Source of the DNA: Bipolaris cookei
Taxonomy: Eukaryota; Ascomycota; Dothideomycetes; Pleosporales; Pleosporaceae
Length of the DNA: 64,000 bases
Direction of reading: 5' to 3'
NCBI GenBank assembly: GCA_002286855.1
Contig: NRSV01000008.1
Coordinates: forward strand, 558,001 to 622,000
Part shown: piece by piece, positions 9,920 through 21,345 of the stretch
Layout of the letters: the number at the start of each line of letters is the position of its first letter
Numbering within the stretch: position 1 is the stretch's first letter
Notes under the pieces: generated by a model
What the model saw: the letters and a program-made list of their open reading frames with translations, nothing else
Databases searched by the model: none
Told to the model about the DNA's origin: nothing
Made by a program: the position numbers and the translations under genes

Positions 9920-11148
9920 TTACACCCCATCGCCCAGTGTATTGTTACCGGGAGCATCAGCATCAACACTACCTGCTACATCCTTGAGCTTCTGACCTGA
10001 AGACGTATTCTTACTTCCAAATCCTCGCGTGTTCCCCCTTGGAGCCGTCGGAAATTCCTCCTCTGGAATAAACTTCTCGGGAAATCTCTCCCCGTCAGGC
10101 AGTATTCCCCCATCCCCCAGATACTTGACCAACTCCCGCACATTATCACGCAGATAAGCCATACTTGTGTTCTTCAACTTGTGCGCAGAATTTATTTGAC
10201 CGCGCAGTGCATCCATACCGCGATTCTTTTTCCCTGCCGCGTTTATCGCATCAAGTATCGGCTGCAGGCTAACATTCGATATCCCATGGTACGCATCGAT
10301 ACCGTTGGTGTGTAGAAAATCGTTGATGCCATTGTACATAGCGCGAATCTCGAGGGCAGTCCAGTGATCCTGTCGTTTTTCGTGCACCCAGCTGCTATCT
10401 GAACGGCGTTTGATCTGGTTGATCCATTTGTGGTATGCGGACACCCAGGCCTTGTTGTTGGGGTTGACGTTTTTGTTCCTCGTATCGCCAACATAGATCT
10501 TTTCGTATCTGTGGATGCGGGCGTGGGATCGACGGAAGACGAAGTTTGGAGTCCAGAGCTCTATTTCGTCATCTGCTGTTCGCTTCCATTGCCATGTAGA
10601 GACCCTAGTCCAGGGTGAATAGGTAGCATTTTTTTTCAGCCCTGGGCTTCTGCGGGACTTTGTATGCTATGAGTTCAGGAACGAAAAGAGTATCGTATTC
10701 ATGGTTGTCGTCTTCTTCGGCGGACTCACGCTGCTCAGGCAATATCTCTCTTTGCGTGTACCAGCCGCTACCATCGGTGAGCTTGAGATGGATGACCGCT
10801 TTTATTTTGGTCCCATCTGTTTCGTGGGGCTCGAACTTCTCCCCTAGCCTTCGCGGTTTGTTAATGAGTTCACGGTCAATGTAAGGCGCTGGATCATCCG
10901 ACAATTCACTATCACTACCTTCGACCGCCCAGGGTAATGAATCGCCGCTGGTGTTGAACGGCTGATCTGTACTTTGTTCTTCGTGGTCTGGTACGTTGTC
11001 GGTATCGACATTGTTAAAGACCTCTGGAAGCCTCCCCGACTTTCCATTGATCGGCGTGAACACCGCACTGGTCAAAAATCTTATCATCCGAGTCGTGTTC
11101 TTCCGTATCGTCTTTCTTGCCAATAATATAATTACGAGAAATTGACAT
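9920..11148 (-). pseudogene. Hypothetical protein gene broken by a homopolymer frameshift
   Basis: A coherent protein reads from MSISRNYIIGKKDDTEE (ATG at 11148) through an acidic region (GSDSELSDDPAPYID) and a conserved-looking core (WQWKRTADDEIELWTPNF, RIHRYEKIYVGD) to the stop at 9920. Two frame changes are needed. The first, near 11024-11063, could be a 40-bp intron (GTGTTC to TTCCAG). The second lies at a run of eight A on the coding strand (plus strand T 10629-10636); seven A would give an uninterrupted AEKNATYSPWTR. That change is a true 1-bp lesion, an allele difference or a sequencing error. I do not recognise the family. Apart from the break the coding pattern is good. Confidence 0.5.
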
Positions 11149-13893
11149 ATCAGCAGTTGCATTGAGCTCTTGTAAAGGTATTACGAGGCTGTAGTATGGA
11201 CCTGTACAAAGTGCTTTGTTGATGAAGTGCCTAGTTGAAGTATGAGTGAGCTTGTACGTACAAAAATTCCAGAAGGAAAACAACTCCACCAAAGATAAAG
11301 ACAAAATTGTTTGCTGCTTCGATCTTGTTCCACGTATTGACGTAAAGTATGGCCGAAAAGGGGAGGTATAGTGAAACGGTTTGGCGGTGCTGAGACTATG
11401 GCCACTTTGGGATTTCATCGCCACATCTAGAATTCGTTGAGTTTGGTAAGTGAATGAAAATCTATATGTTCGTCGTTTGGGATGTTTATGACTTGAACGA
11501 AAAAAACGTATACTTTGATGGTTTCAGTACCAGTCATAAATATGTTGAATGTGACCACGAGCGCGGTGTTAAGCCCTTTAGCACTAGACACGAATTTTTG
11601 TCCATTCTTATACGATGTGCCACAAGCAGTCTGATGACTACCAAATATTTTCATTAGATCACCAACTAGCATCTCGTGCGCGAAATTTATTTTGTCATGC
11701 ACTATCACTAGCACAGCTTTTCTATTTCGGGGCGCATGTCTTTCCGCTATGTAAAGGCAAAAAGGTATCCGCAATTGGAGAAAGTGTCATGAGAGAGCTG
11801 CTAGTCGATTGTTTGGGAACTTGTTTGTCACAGTGATTGATCTGCTGACGATTGTGTAGCTTTAGAAACCTGGTGCATGCAGATAATCCCCCTTGACATG
11901 GTGTCGGTCATGACGCAACGGATACAATCAATCACTTTTCCTGACTCGGAACGAAGGAAGCCTATTGTTGCAATAGTAAGAATAGGATTCGAAAAGGCAT
12001 GAAAATGAGCAGAATGACTTGAGTCATGAGTCCTGCTCAACCATGTACGATTCTCTTTCAATCACTGATCTACACTACAGCCAAGATACAAACACTCTTT
12101 CTCTCTGGTTCTCGAATTGCAAAATCACTTTCATATTACAGTCGCTTGCAAACACCGATAACAGCAATATGAAGATGGCTTCTCAAGGTTTCTGTAAGTA
12201 GTAATTTCTCGGTCTTATGTATTTCTTGATACAAGGTAAGCGTTTGGAAGTTCCGTGTGTAACGGGCTGAGCCCTGAGTCACATGACTAGGCTGCTAGCC
12301 TAGTCGCGTCTCTGGCAAGGTAAGGGCCGTGCACCAACCCAAACAAAATAGGCTCCCCGCTCGCGTCTTACCTTCTTTCTTCATCTTGACTGTAAATAGC
12401 ATCTGGACTAGGTAGCTGGAATACAGTTCCTACAGACCGTTCACACCGTGAAGCCCCATCAGCCCTAGATAACCAGAGCTACGTATTCAAGCATATATTT
12501 TTCTCTCAAGAAGTAAACAATAATCCAAGCATTCCTACGCACGCCAAGATTACGTGACAACGTAAAAAAGCAAAAAGATTCAAAAACATACGACAGCGGG
12601 GATTCGCCAGTGGTCACCCACCTGACTACTAATCCGCCGATAAACTGCTTGTATAGGGCAGATCGGACGGGATGCCTAAATCTCAGTTTTCTGTGGTCGT
12701 ATGTACTAGAAAAGCATATTTTCATTTAATATATTTGCATATGAATTGATTTCTCAGTACAGGTTCTAATGCGAGGAAACAACAGATCCCGCCAAGACTC
12801 CACTAAGACCCCGCCGCTGATTCCAACCAGTTGTTACCACTTCTCACACCATTATATACACAAATTGGGTAATTATTTTCGCAAATATGTACAAGAGTGA
12901 TGATAATGCTTCTCCGAACCAAGGGAGGACTGTTTCCATGCCTACCCATGAACCAATTTTGGACGGCGCGCTTATATATAATTAGAATCACCATTTCCTA
13001 GCTAATTAACAAACAAATTCCCATGCAGATAGCTCGCTCTCTATACCACACAATCTCTAGCGCTACTTCTTGTTCAGCGCGAACTGTATCTCGTGATCAT
13101 GAAACACGGCCTACCTATGTGGTTATCTCGAATGACAGTGGTTGTTGCAGACCACGTGACACATGGATTGTACTCGTCACGAGCTTCACGCGTGCCACTG
13201 CCCACGTGGATTGTCGAACCAGTAGCATTAAGTTATGCTGATAACGTAGTAACGGTACATTGGCAGAGCATGGATGTGGGGCATATGTAGTAGCGCAAGA
13301 AAGTTTCCGTGCAGTCCCTGGTGCTAGCTGCTCGTTCCGTCAAGCGCGATAACAATGACGTACTGTACCCTCCGTTATTAGGCCGGCAAGACATTGCGTA
13401 ACGTCTGCCACCCCTGTCCGAGCATCTACGTACAAGATAAAGGGACCAGAAACGCTAGACGCGCAATAAATGACATATTACATGGATGCACAAAAGATGC
13501 AAGTCACGGCGCGAAAGGATCTGCCCGGATCGGTTTTTTACTGACAAGAGTGCTATCGAAGGCATTGTCGTCCGATTCAGAGTAGGATTGCTCAGAGCTG
13601 TGCACTGTGTCATTTCGGAGGCGCGCTTACATGGTAGAGGTGTTGTCGAGGTACCGAGTGTGAAATCGACGATGATATTAGCAACCGGAGGTTGAGTGTA
13701 CGAGGGTGAGGATCTTGAGGAAAGGAAGATATAAGACTATGTTACTAGCTACCCCACCTTCCCCCACGAGGTAACGCCTTTCCATATTTGGCGAAGTACT
13801 ACAACCCCGCATAGATGATGTGCAGAAACTACCTAGCAGCACGATACCTGAGCACAGCACCTAGAGAACATACAATCAGCTCCGGATTTCAAC
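11149..13893. other. Gene-poor stretch with one solo LTR
   Basis: Apart from the LTR at 12258-12445 I see no supported gene. Between 11231 and 11515 one minus-strand frame reads like a membrane segment (VFIFGGVVFLLEFLYV), but no convincing start or splice structure could be built. The rest holds only short random frames. Confidence 0.45.
12258..12445. mobile_element. Solo LTR, 188 bp
   Basis: The segment starts TGTAACGG and ends CCGTTCACA, near-complementary LTR-type termini, and is flanked on both sides by the identical 5-bp direct repeat CCGTG (12253-12257 and 12446-12450). Inside are three close palindromes: gggctgagccc at 12264-12274, agtcacatgact at 12277-12288 and a 9-bp-arm hairpin at 12285-12305. 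No internal retroelement sequence adjoins it, so it is best read as the recombination product of an LTR retrotransposon. The family is unknown. Confidence 0.75.
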
Positions 13894-14769
13894 ATGCCAC
13901 CAAATCAGTGTTTGGATCACTTGATCCTCTTTGTGCCCGCAGACCCGCAGACGCTACTCCCCCGCGTTCCCTCGTACTTGTCAGAGAATTTTACTCTGAC
14001 ACCTGGCGGTTTCCATGCCGATGGTGCAACATCTAATGTTCTGATCATCCTCTCGGACGGCTGCTACATCGAGCTCATTTCCTTTGTTCCCACTGTCCCG
14101 GCGTCACTTGTATCTAGCCACTGGTGGGGTCCTTCTTCTACATTTGCTGGCTGGAAAGATTGGTGCCTGACCAACAGTCTGCCTCCGTCACAGAACTACG
14201 ATAACGTGAGGGAAAGCCATGGGGAGCCGATTCATGGAGGGAGGAAGAGGGCAGATGGCGTGCAAGTTAAGTGGAGTGTCATGTTTCCAAGAGGAGACAA
14301 GGGCGGACAAGACGTAAGGGGACGGATACCGTTTTTCTGCCACGACGAGACGGAAAGGAGTGTGAGAGTGCCGATGGACAAGGAGAAGAAGAAGCATGCA
14401 TGTGGGGCAGTGGGTATCAAAGAGTTGACGGTCATCTTGAGGGATCAAGATGTGTTGGAACAGACAAACAAGGTGTACCGAGCCATCATCGGCGATGAAG
14501 GCCAGAAAGAGAAGTGCGAATCGAGGTTTAGGCTTGGTCGTGTACAGGGCGTGGCAGGACTCAAGCAGGGCGCAGAAGTTGTGCTGCGGCTCCCAAGAAA
14601 TGAAGAGGAGGAAGCGCGCGTTGCAGAAGGAGGATTCTGGTATGGCGACGTTGTCCTTTATAGAAAGGCGGAGCGTGGTGACACGAAAAATATAAGAAAA
14701 AGAGTGGATGCCAAGGACGGGGAGGTGGGAGTAGGCGGGTTGTGGTTGGAGAAAGTGGCAGGGCTGTGA
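13894..14769 (+). CDS. Glyoxalase-like domain protein
   Basis: A single exon of 291 residues. The N-terminus LDHLILFVPAD, followed by FTLTPGGFHADGATSNVLI and DGCYIELISF, matches the glyoxalase-like fold (Pfam Glyoxalase_3 type): a His in the first strand, the G.H.G.T.N turn and the Glu in YIEL. A second part, VQVKWSVMFPRGDKGG and GRIPFFCHDETER, is typical of the fungal members, which carry W..FP.G and PFFCHD motifs. The C-terminal third is charged and variable. These proteins are probably cytosolic metal-dependent lyases or dioxygenase relatives; the substrate cannot be read. The start context (aacATGcc) is reasonable. It sits upstream of, and on the same strand as, the Zn2Cys6 regulator, but nothing proves co-regulation. 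Confidence 0.8.
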   Translation: MPPNQCLDHLILFVPADPQTLLPRVPSYLSENFTLTPGGFHADGATSNVLIILSDGCYIELISFVPTVPASLVSSHWWGPSSTFAGWKDWCLTNSLPPSQNYDNVRESHGEPIHGGRKRADGVQVKWSVMFPRGDKGGQDVRGRIPFFCHDETERSVRVPMDKEKKKHACGAVGIKELTVILRDQDVLEQTNKVYRAIIGDEGQKEKCESRFRLGRVQGVAGLKQGAEVVLRLPRNEEEEARVAEGGFWYGDVVLYRKAERGDTKNIRKRVDAKDGEVGVGGLWLEKVAGL

Positions 14770-15124
14770 CTAAGTGGCAGTATAGCAAACACATGGGTAG
14801 CCTTAGTTGTGCGCGGTGTTGATGTGAGTGTTTTTTTGTGGCCTTGACTCGCTCGCAGACGTGTTAATAGCTGTTTTTTGCGGTCAAGTAGTCCGGGTGC
14901 GTGGGTAGGGGACGCGGATAGGACGCGATGGTGCTTCGGGCAAGAACACCGTAGCCAATCACAGGGCAGCCACGCCTAGATTCCGACCTTCCCTCGTACG
15001 TACAGTAGATTGCCATGACGCAGGCAGTCAAGAGGATACCTAACCATCCAAGCTCCGCCCCCATGGTTTCTTGCCCTCGCAACATCACTCACTGCAACCT
15101 ACAGATTGCCAGTGGCCGGTTCTG
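14770..15124. other. Intergenic DNA between glyoxalase-like gene and regulator
   Basis: It holds the 3' region of the glyoxalase-like gene and the promoter of the regulator. No further gene is seen. An upstream ATG at 15062 reaches a stop after about 20 codons and could be an upstream ORF. Confidence 0.45.
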
Positions 15125-17789
15125 ATGCAAGATAACCAGCAGTCTACAGGCGCAGCCTCGACTGCACCCTACTCAGCACAGTTCAAAGTGGCCATTCCGC
15201 GTCTCTCTTCGCGACGCGCTCTGCCAGCAACCACTTCCAAGTCACGTCAGAGAGACCGGGTACAACTAGCATGCCGCAACTGTCACAAAAGAAGTGGGTC
15301 GTCGCAACCGCACCGTCCACCCCCAGCTAACCAGACAATTCCAGAAATCAAATGCAGTGGCGGTCTTCCCCGATGCAACTACTGCGAGAAGACCGACAAG
15401 CCTTGTGTGTATGAGCGTCCACGGAGAGACCGCCTGGCTCTGTGAGTGCCCCGGACCTTTTTACCCTGCCGTGCATGCCCTGACTCGCACACAGTGCCAA
15501 TGCACGCAATGATATGCTAGTCTCCGTCCTCAAGGACCTTAGTCTGCGTCTCGACGGCGACGACAGGCAAAGAATTGTAGATGCTCTCCAGGATGCAAGT
15601 CTCCGAATCTCCATGTACCAGTACAAGCCAAAACTAACTCGGCCTAGTCCGACGACGAATCTACCCCACCGGCCTTCACACCTACTTCTTCTTCTCGCCC
15701 ATCCGTCGCCTCCCTGTACCAAAAGCATTCACACTTGCAGCCTACTACTACTTCTTCCTCGACCCAGGTTCTAGGACCATCAACCGACTCGGACCAATCA
15801 TCATTACCCCGGTTAGACGGCATTCTCCCCGACGAATCAGATGATGCAGATGAAGAAGCAGCGGCAGATCTCTTCGATGTAGTCGAAGCAGGGTTCCTAG
15901 GCCAGGTGTCTGAAGTTCAATGGCTGCAGAGCCTCAGAAACAGGGTCCAGGTTGTCGGGCCCCTCGGTCTGGAACCGATAAGCGCTTCAGTGCCCATGGC
16001 ATTCCCGCTACCTACGGCCCCTGTCCCATCGCCAACTTTCACTCCAACTAACCAGGTTCCCTCTATTGCTCCCATCACCTATCATCTTGATGAAGAAGGT
16101 GTCAAGATTGTCCATAGCGGCAATCCTTTTGAGCTGCCCTTGGAATCAACCGCCAGCTTTCTCTTCCAGTGTTTCAAACGCACTGTTCAGAAATCTTTTC
16201 CAATCCTGCCATCCATGATTGAGGCACAACTGCATCAGTACTACGGCCTGATTCACAGCCACAAGGAAATACAATGCCCGCAGAACTGGTTTGCCTTGGT
16301 CAATCTCGTCTTCGCCATTGGAGCTAAATTCTCCCATCTCATTCAAGCCGACTGGCGCGCCGACACCCTCGATCATGTTACATACATATCACGTGCTTAT
16401 CAGTTACTCGCAATGAATGACTCTGCCTTTGGTTTCTCAACTCCAGATTTGTCTTCCGCTCAGGCAGGTAGCTTTTCTTCGGGGCAATCAGAGTATCGCT
16501 AATCGCCTCCAGGCTGCTGGTCTTTTTAGCATCTACTACATGAGTGTTGGTCATTTCAACAGGTGAGTGCTGTTGTGCATAATCTTGACTGCGCCGATGC
16601 TTCACTTTGTCATATTGTCACGTCTAAAAATCTCATTTACTGACTATGCATCGATAGAGCCTGGATAATGGCCCGTGAAGCCATGCAATATGCACTTTCC
16701 CTTGGACTCCATGTTCAGCAAGAGGATCGTTCCATGTCTCTAGCCAGACAACAAAGTCGAGTAGACACATGGTGGAGTCTACATGCACTAGAGAGCCTCT
16801 TGAGCTCAATCACAGGCCGTCCAAGTACTCTACCGGGTGATGAAATCACGACCCCTTCATCGAAGGCTTTTTTTGATACGATGTCTGGCCCCTATGGACA
16901 AGGTGCTCCCAGAACAACAAACATGGCATTCTTGGACGCTGACTCTAGCTTGCACATAATAACGCAACAGGTGATATCCAGTTTGTACACCCAACGGAAA
17001 CTGGCTCCCTCGTGGTCCCATGTACAACAAAAGATGGTTGCACTGGTTGGAAATTTGGATAGATGGGTCGTGGATTGCGTTCCGCACTTTCATTCGGAAA
17101 ACTGGACCATGGATTACACCCAGCAGCGCAACAACTCTCTACTCAAACTTCAATACTATCGCGTAAAGATCCTAATGACACGCCCTTCGCTTCGTCGCAT
17201 CGAGCGCTCCACAGGATCTGGCTCGGGTGAATTCACCAGCTTGGATCAATCCATGGCCGAGGCATGCATTCAGGCGGCAAGCGATGTGGTGGCACTTTTG
17301 GGGACAGTGCCCGATATAACAACTTTGTACGAAAAGGGGCCGTGGTGGACCATTGTTCATAACGGTAAGTCTTCCTTCATCTGTGTGTAATTTCCCAATG
17401 CTGACGTAAGGGCCCACACAGTGATGCAAGCGCTCGCTATTCTGATGAACGCAATTGCATGCCCAGACCATTTTGCCGACTCGTCTTTGTTGTCGGCACA
17501 CGGTGTACGACAGCTCGTTGGCTGGTTGCTTGCCATGCGTGCGACCAACATCATTGCGGCGAGAGCACACCAACTTGTATATTCTCTTGTCAAGACATCA
17601 AATCCACAGGTCTGGGCCAGCATAGCAGATGTGTTTCCAGACGATGTTAACATGGTATTGCTGCAGCCTTCGCCCGCCCTCGTCGATCCAAAGTACGTGC
17701 CGTGGCCGACCAAAGAATCGCCAATCGATGAGTGGTTTGAATATGATCTGAGCAGCTTCTTTGGTTACAACTACCCTGCTTCAATATGA
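15125..17789 (+). pseudogene. Zn2Cys6 transcription factor with a 4-bp frameshift duplication
   Basis: Six coding blocks: 15125-15293, 15345-15441, 15495-15594, 15648-16562, 16658-17364 and 17422-17789. Intron 1 splits the zinc cluster, which when joined has Cys at about residues 50, 53, 60, 67, 70 and 77 with C-x2-C-x6-C spacing. Intron 3 appears to be a GC-AG intron (GCAAGT donor at 15595). The middle homology region reads SFLFQCFKR, then HFNRAWIMAREAMQYALSLG and RVDTWWSLHALE, typical of the fungal_trans domain. At 16461-16468 the sequence CAGG occurs twice in tandem. With one copy the protein runs on as PDLSSAQVAFLRGNQ and the total coding length is divisible by three (about 783 residues). 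As given, translation stops at 16500, losing half the regulator domain. The DNA-binding part would still be made. An assembly error is possible. Confidence 0.75.
16461..16468 (+). repeat. CAGG tandem duplication breaking the regulator frame
   Basis: Two adjacent CAGG units inside the conserved DLSSAQV segment. Counting one unit restores the frame across the rest of exon 4. A splice explanation would need an intron of about 36 bp or less and would delete conserved residues, so duplication is the simpler reading. Confidence 0.7.
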
Positions 17790-18432
17790 GGGCATGTTCA
17801 ACTTCTGAATGTTTTGTATAGATTCAGACGGCAAAGTACTTGTATAAGGTCGTTGGCGCTACATTAGTGCCAGCTTGGTAAAGTAACATACAACAGTATT
17901 TCGGCTTACAGTATAATGTCTGAGAGGATCATGTCTGACGAGAATATAAGAGTTGGACGCGCAAAAAAGGAGTATTGAGACGACTATGACAGCTAGTGGA
18001 TAGACGAGAACCGAACGTTTTTTTCCTTGGGAACAGCGAAAAGGCCAGAACAAGATGATATTTACGAGCACTAATCGCCTTTGTGTAAGAGTAGTGTGTC
18101 ATGATGTCGGCGTTTGGGGGGACTTCTCCGGCTCACCATGCTGCCTTTACTCCTGAATGATGAAGATCCAATGAATATACGAAATGATCAGCAAAAAAGA
18201 CAAAGATGATTCCCACCACCCGAGTCATGTACAGCCATAGGCACACCTGCTGTTGAGCAATTGGTCGTGTTTCATTTCCGTTGTGTTATTGTTACTGATA
18301 CTTCAGTAACCCCTCGCAAGCACACGCGTGCATCCCATACCAAAGAATAACAACAAAATACCGTTCTGCCGCCAAAACTCCTGAACATATGTATGCCTCA
18401 TGTACCATGTCGAGCTGAGCATCCTTTCCTAT
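17790..18432. other. Convergent intergenic DNA
   Basis: This stretch lies between the 3' ends of the regulator and the sirtuin gene. I see no coding signal; it should contain both polyadenylation regions. Confidence 0.5.
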
Positions 18433-19450
18433 TCAAGTTTCTCTAGCCGCGTCGTCCATTTTTTCTGGGTCAATGTCTCCAATTACGCTCCTCAGCAAAT
18501 CGGGCACAATCTGCGCTGCATCGCCCTGGAAGAACCAATCGCCTTCGTGCAGGCCGCTAGCGGGCACATCGTTTAGATCCATGTTGATGATGGCAACCCT
18601 TGCTCCCTTTGTTCGCGCAAGGTCGACGTAACCCGCGGCGGGGTAGACCCTAGCAGATGTACCAATCACCATTATGAGATCTATACCTCTTTTATCCGAC
18701 ATAAAAGCGTCCACATCATCTATGACAGATCTCGGTAATGCCTCGCCGAACCAGACGACGCCGGGCCGCAGCAAGCCACGCTTGCACTCAGGGCAGCGGG
18801 GGAGATGTGAAAAGTCTAGCTCAGGAAGGTCTACATTGATGTCCGAGATGTCCAGTTCGCGGGCGGTGAGGGCCGAGTCAGTTGTAGGGTCGGACTCGTC
18901 GCTGGGGATGGCGAGAGCGGGCACAATGGGGTCGGTGAAATTGTTGCGCTCAAAGTGTTTGCAGAAGAAGTCGGAGCATTTGACGTCGAAGAGCGAGCCA
19001 TGTAGAAGCTTGAGTTTCTCGGGTGGGTGTTGGGCACGGGGAGAGAGGCCTGTTGGAGTTACTATGAGTTACGAAGATATGAGGGGTGTAAGGACACCAC
19101 GCACCATCGACGTTCTGACTCAACGTGATGAACTCGTCCTTTTTGCGCGCCAGCTCGGCAAGCGCATAATGAGCGGCATTGGGCTTTGCCTTGAGCGCCA
19201 TGTGCCGCCGGTAGCTGTAGAACTGCCATACTAGTGCCGGGTCCCGCTCGAATGCCTCTGGTGTGGCTAACGACGTTGCATCATGTGTCCTCCACAATCC
19301 GCCTGCGTCTCTGAATGTCGGTAGCCCTGATGAAGCCGACAGCCCTGCACCCAGCAGTGCAAGGATGCGTGTCGACTTGCCCAAGTGTTGTTGGAAGCTC
19401 TCGAGCTCCTCCTGCGGGACCAAGCTCGGTCTGGCGGCTGAAAAGGCCAT
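18433..19450 (-). CDS. SIR2-family NAD-dependent deacylase, SIRT5-like
   Basis: Exons 19105-19450 and 18433-19049, separated by a 55-bp intron (GTGCGT to CAACAG), give 320 residues. The NAD-binding motif GAGLSASSGLPTFRD lies at about 34-48, QNVDGL at 112-117 and the catalytic His at about 132 (LHGS). The zinc Cys pairs are CSDFFC at 140-145 and CPEC further on, and the late motif is IGTSARVYPAAGY. The segment FYSYRRHM supplies a Tyr and Arg (about 78 and 81) at the positions that in SIRT5-type enzymes bind succinyl/malonyl/glutaryl lysine, so negatively charged acyl groups are the likely substrate. An in-frame Arg-rich extension back to 19612 could act as a mitochondrial presequence, but the first ATG context there is unproven. 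The gene is divergently paired with the ICP55-like gene. Confidence 0.88.
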
Positions 19451-19793
19451 TCTTCGGATGATGTAGGGGAAGAACACGATGGCAGTAGTTATGGAGGCTT
19501 CCAAGTAGCTTCTGTGTATACACGCAGATGACGTGGGGTTTTTAGGCGTGTCATGTAGGCGGCGTAGTCGTGCAAGGCAGACATGTTTGCGGGGAAGGCG
19601 GAAAAGTGGCATGCAGGGCAGTACGTCAGACTAAGCCAAGCTTTCTGTCCCACTTTACACCCGCTAGCGGCCATCCCGATCTGCTCCAGCCCGCTCGACG
19701 TTCAACTGGGGCTGGGACACTGCCGCCCGAGACTTTGATTCGCCAGCAGACAGGAGGAACCACCGAGCCTCCGACTTTTGCATAAACATCACA
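19451..19793. promoter_or_regulatory. Bidirectional promoter between sirtuin and ICP55-like genes
   Basis: Only 343 bp separate the two start codons, so both genes must share this control region. If the longer sirtuin start at 19612 is used the gap shrinks to about 180 bp. No specific factor site could be assigned. Confidence 0.55.
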
Positions 19794-21345
19794 ATGACTC
19801 TGGCTGCCAGATTACTGCGGCCCACCACGCGCCTGCACTGCCGATGCGACACGAGACCTTTTGTGGGATTACGCAATGGCCGGCCTATTGCTAGTACGAG
19901 GTCGTACACTGCCGTAAACGCAGTGCCTGCTGCTCAGCTTCGATTCGGACAGCCGCTGCACGAGACACATCCACACCTACTCAAGGCTGGGGAAGGTGAT
20001 GACCACCCTTTGATCCACTATGCTGGTACTAACACGTTCTATAGTGACCCCAGGAATCTCCGCATTAGAGTACTACCAGCGTCGCGTCGCCCTTGCCAAA
20101 GACCTTGCGCCCAATTCCATTGCCATTCTAGCCGCCAGCAACCTCAAGTATGCTTCGGGTGCCGTCTTTTACAAGTTTCACCAGGATCCAGACTTTTTGT
20201 ATCTGACAGGGTTCAAGGAGCAGGATGCGGTGGCTATTATAGAGAAGCATGAGGATGGAGAGCATACATTTCATCTATATGTCAGGCCCAAGGACCCCAG
20301 TGCAGAGGCGTGGGAAGGCCCGCGGTCAGGTGTTGAGGCTGCAGAAGACGTCTTTAATGCCGATGTTAGCGGCAGTGTTTATGATCTGCCACGTCTTCTC
20401 CCGGAAATCGTGAACCGCGTGCAGACCATATACACCGATCTCCCACAATCCCGGATTTCGAAGAATTTCCTCTCCCGCTATCTTGCTGGCGCAGAACCCT
20501 CGCGGACCGGCGGTATTTACAGTGCTCTTCGCGACTCTCCAGCAAATATCAAACCCCTGCGCCCTCTCATGAATGAGCTTAGGGTTATAAAGAGCGAGGC
20601 TGAAATCAAGAATATGCGCCACGCAGGCCAACATTCTGGCCGCGCTATCACTGACGCAATGCGGCAATCCTTCACCGCAGAAAAGGATCTCGATTCCTTC
20701 CTCGACTACTGGTTCAAACAAGACAACTGCGACGGCCCAGCCTACGTTCCCGTCGTAGCCGGCGGCATCAACGCAAACACGATACACTATGTATCCAACG
20801 ATATGCTGCTAAAACCCAACGACCTCGTTCTCGTAGATGCCGGTGCTCAATACGGCGGCTACGTAACCGACATCACACGCACCTGGCCCGTATCCGGGAA
20901 ATTCACTCCCGCCCAAAAAGATCTATACAACTTACTCCTCGCTGTCCAAAGAACATGTGTTTCGCTCTGCCGTTCCTCGTCAAACTTCACCCTCGATAAA
21001 CTCCACAACACAGCCACCAGCGCCCTCGCCGCCGGCCTCAAAGACCTTAGCTTCGACATGAAACCAAATAGCATCCAAACACTCTTCCCCCACCACGTCG
21101 GCCACTACGTCGGTCTAGACGTACACGATAGTCCTGGTCTCAGCAGAGATAGAAAATTGGAAACGGGCATGTGCGTTACGGTCGAGCCGGGGATATACGT
21201 CCCGGATGATGAGCGGTGGCCTAGTTGGGCACGCGGGATCGGGATGCGGATTGAGGATAGTGTTTGTGTGGATGAGGAGGGGCCGTATGTACTTACTACT
21301 GAGGCAGTTAAGGAAGTTGTGGATATTGAGGCGTTGAAGGGGTGA
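19794..21345 (+). CDS. Mitochondrial intermediate-cleaving aminopeptidase P, ICP55-like
   Basis: Exons 19794-19995 and 20045-21345, separated by a 49-bp intron (GTGATG donor, TACTAAC branch, ATAG acceptor), give 500 residues. The first 45 residues are basic and Ser/Arg rich without acidic residues (MTLAARLLRPTTRLHCR), as in mitochondrial presequences. The conserved join HLLKAGEVTPGISALEY matches the aminopeptidase P N-domain entry. The C-terminal pita-bread domain shows all five metal ligands: Asp in LVDAGAQYGGY, Asp in TDITRTWP, His in HHVGHYVGLDVHD, Glu in VEPGIY and Glu in MRIEDSV. ICP55 removes one residue from mitochondrial preproteins after MPP cleavage. Family assignment is firm; ICP55 rather than cytosolic aminopeptidase P rests on length and presequence. 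Confidence 0.9.

Noticed and set aside
11231..11774. Possible two-exon membrane protein on the minus strand
   Set aside because: A hydrophobic segment is present, but there is no ATG at the start, several acceptors are equally possible, and no family is recognised.
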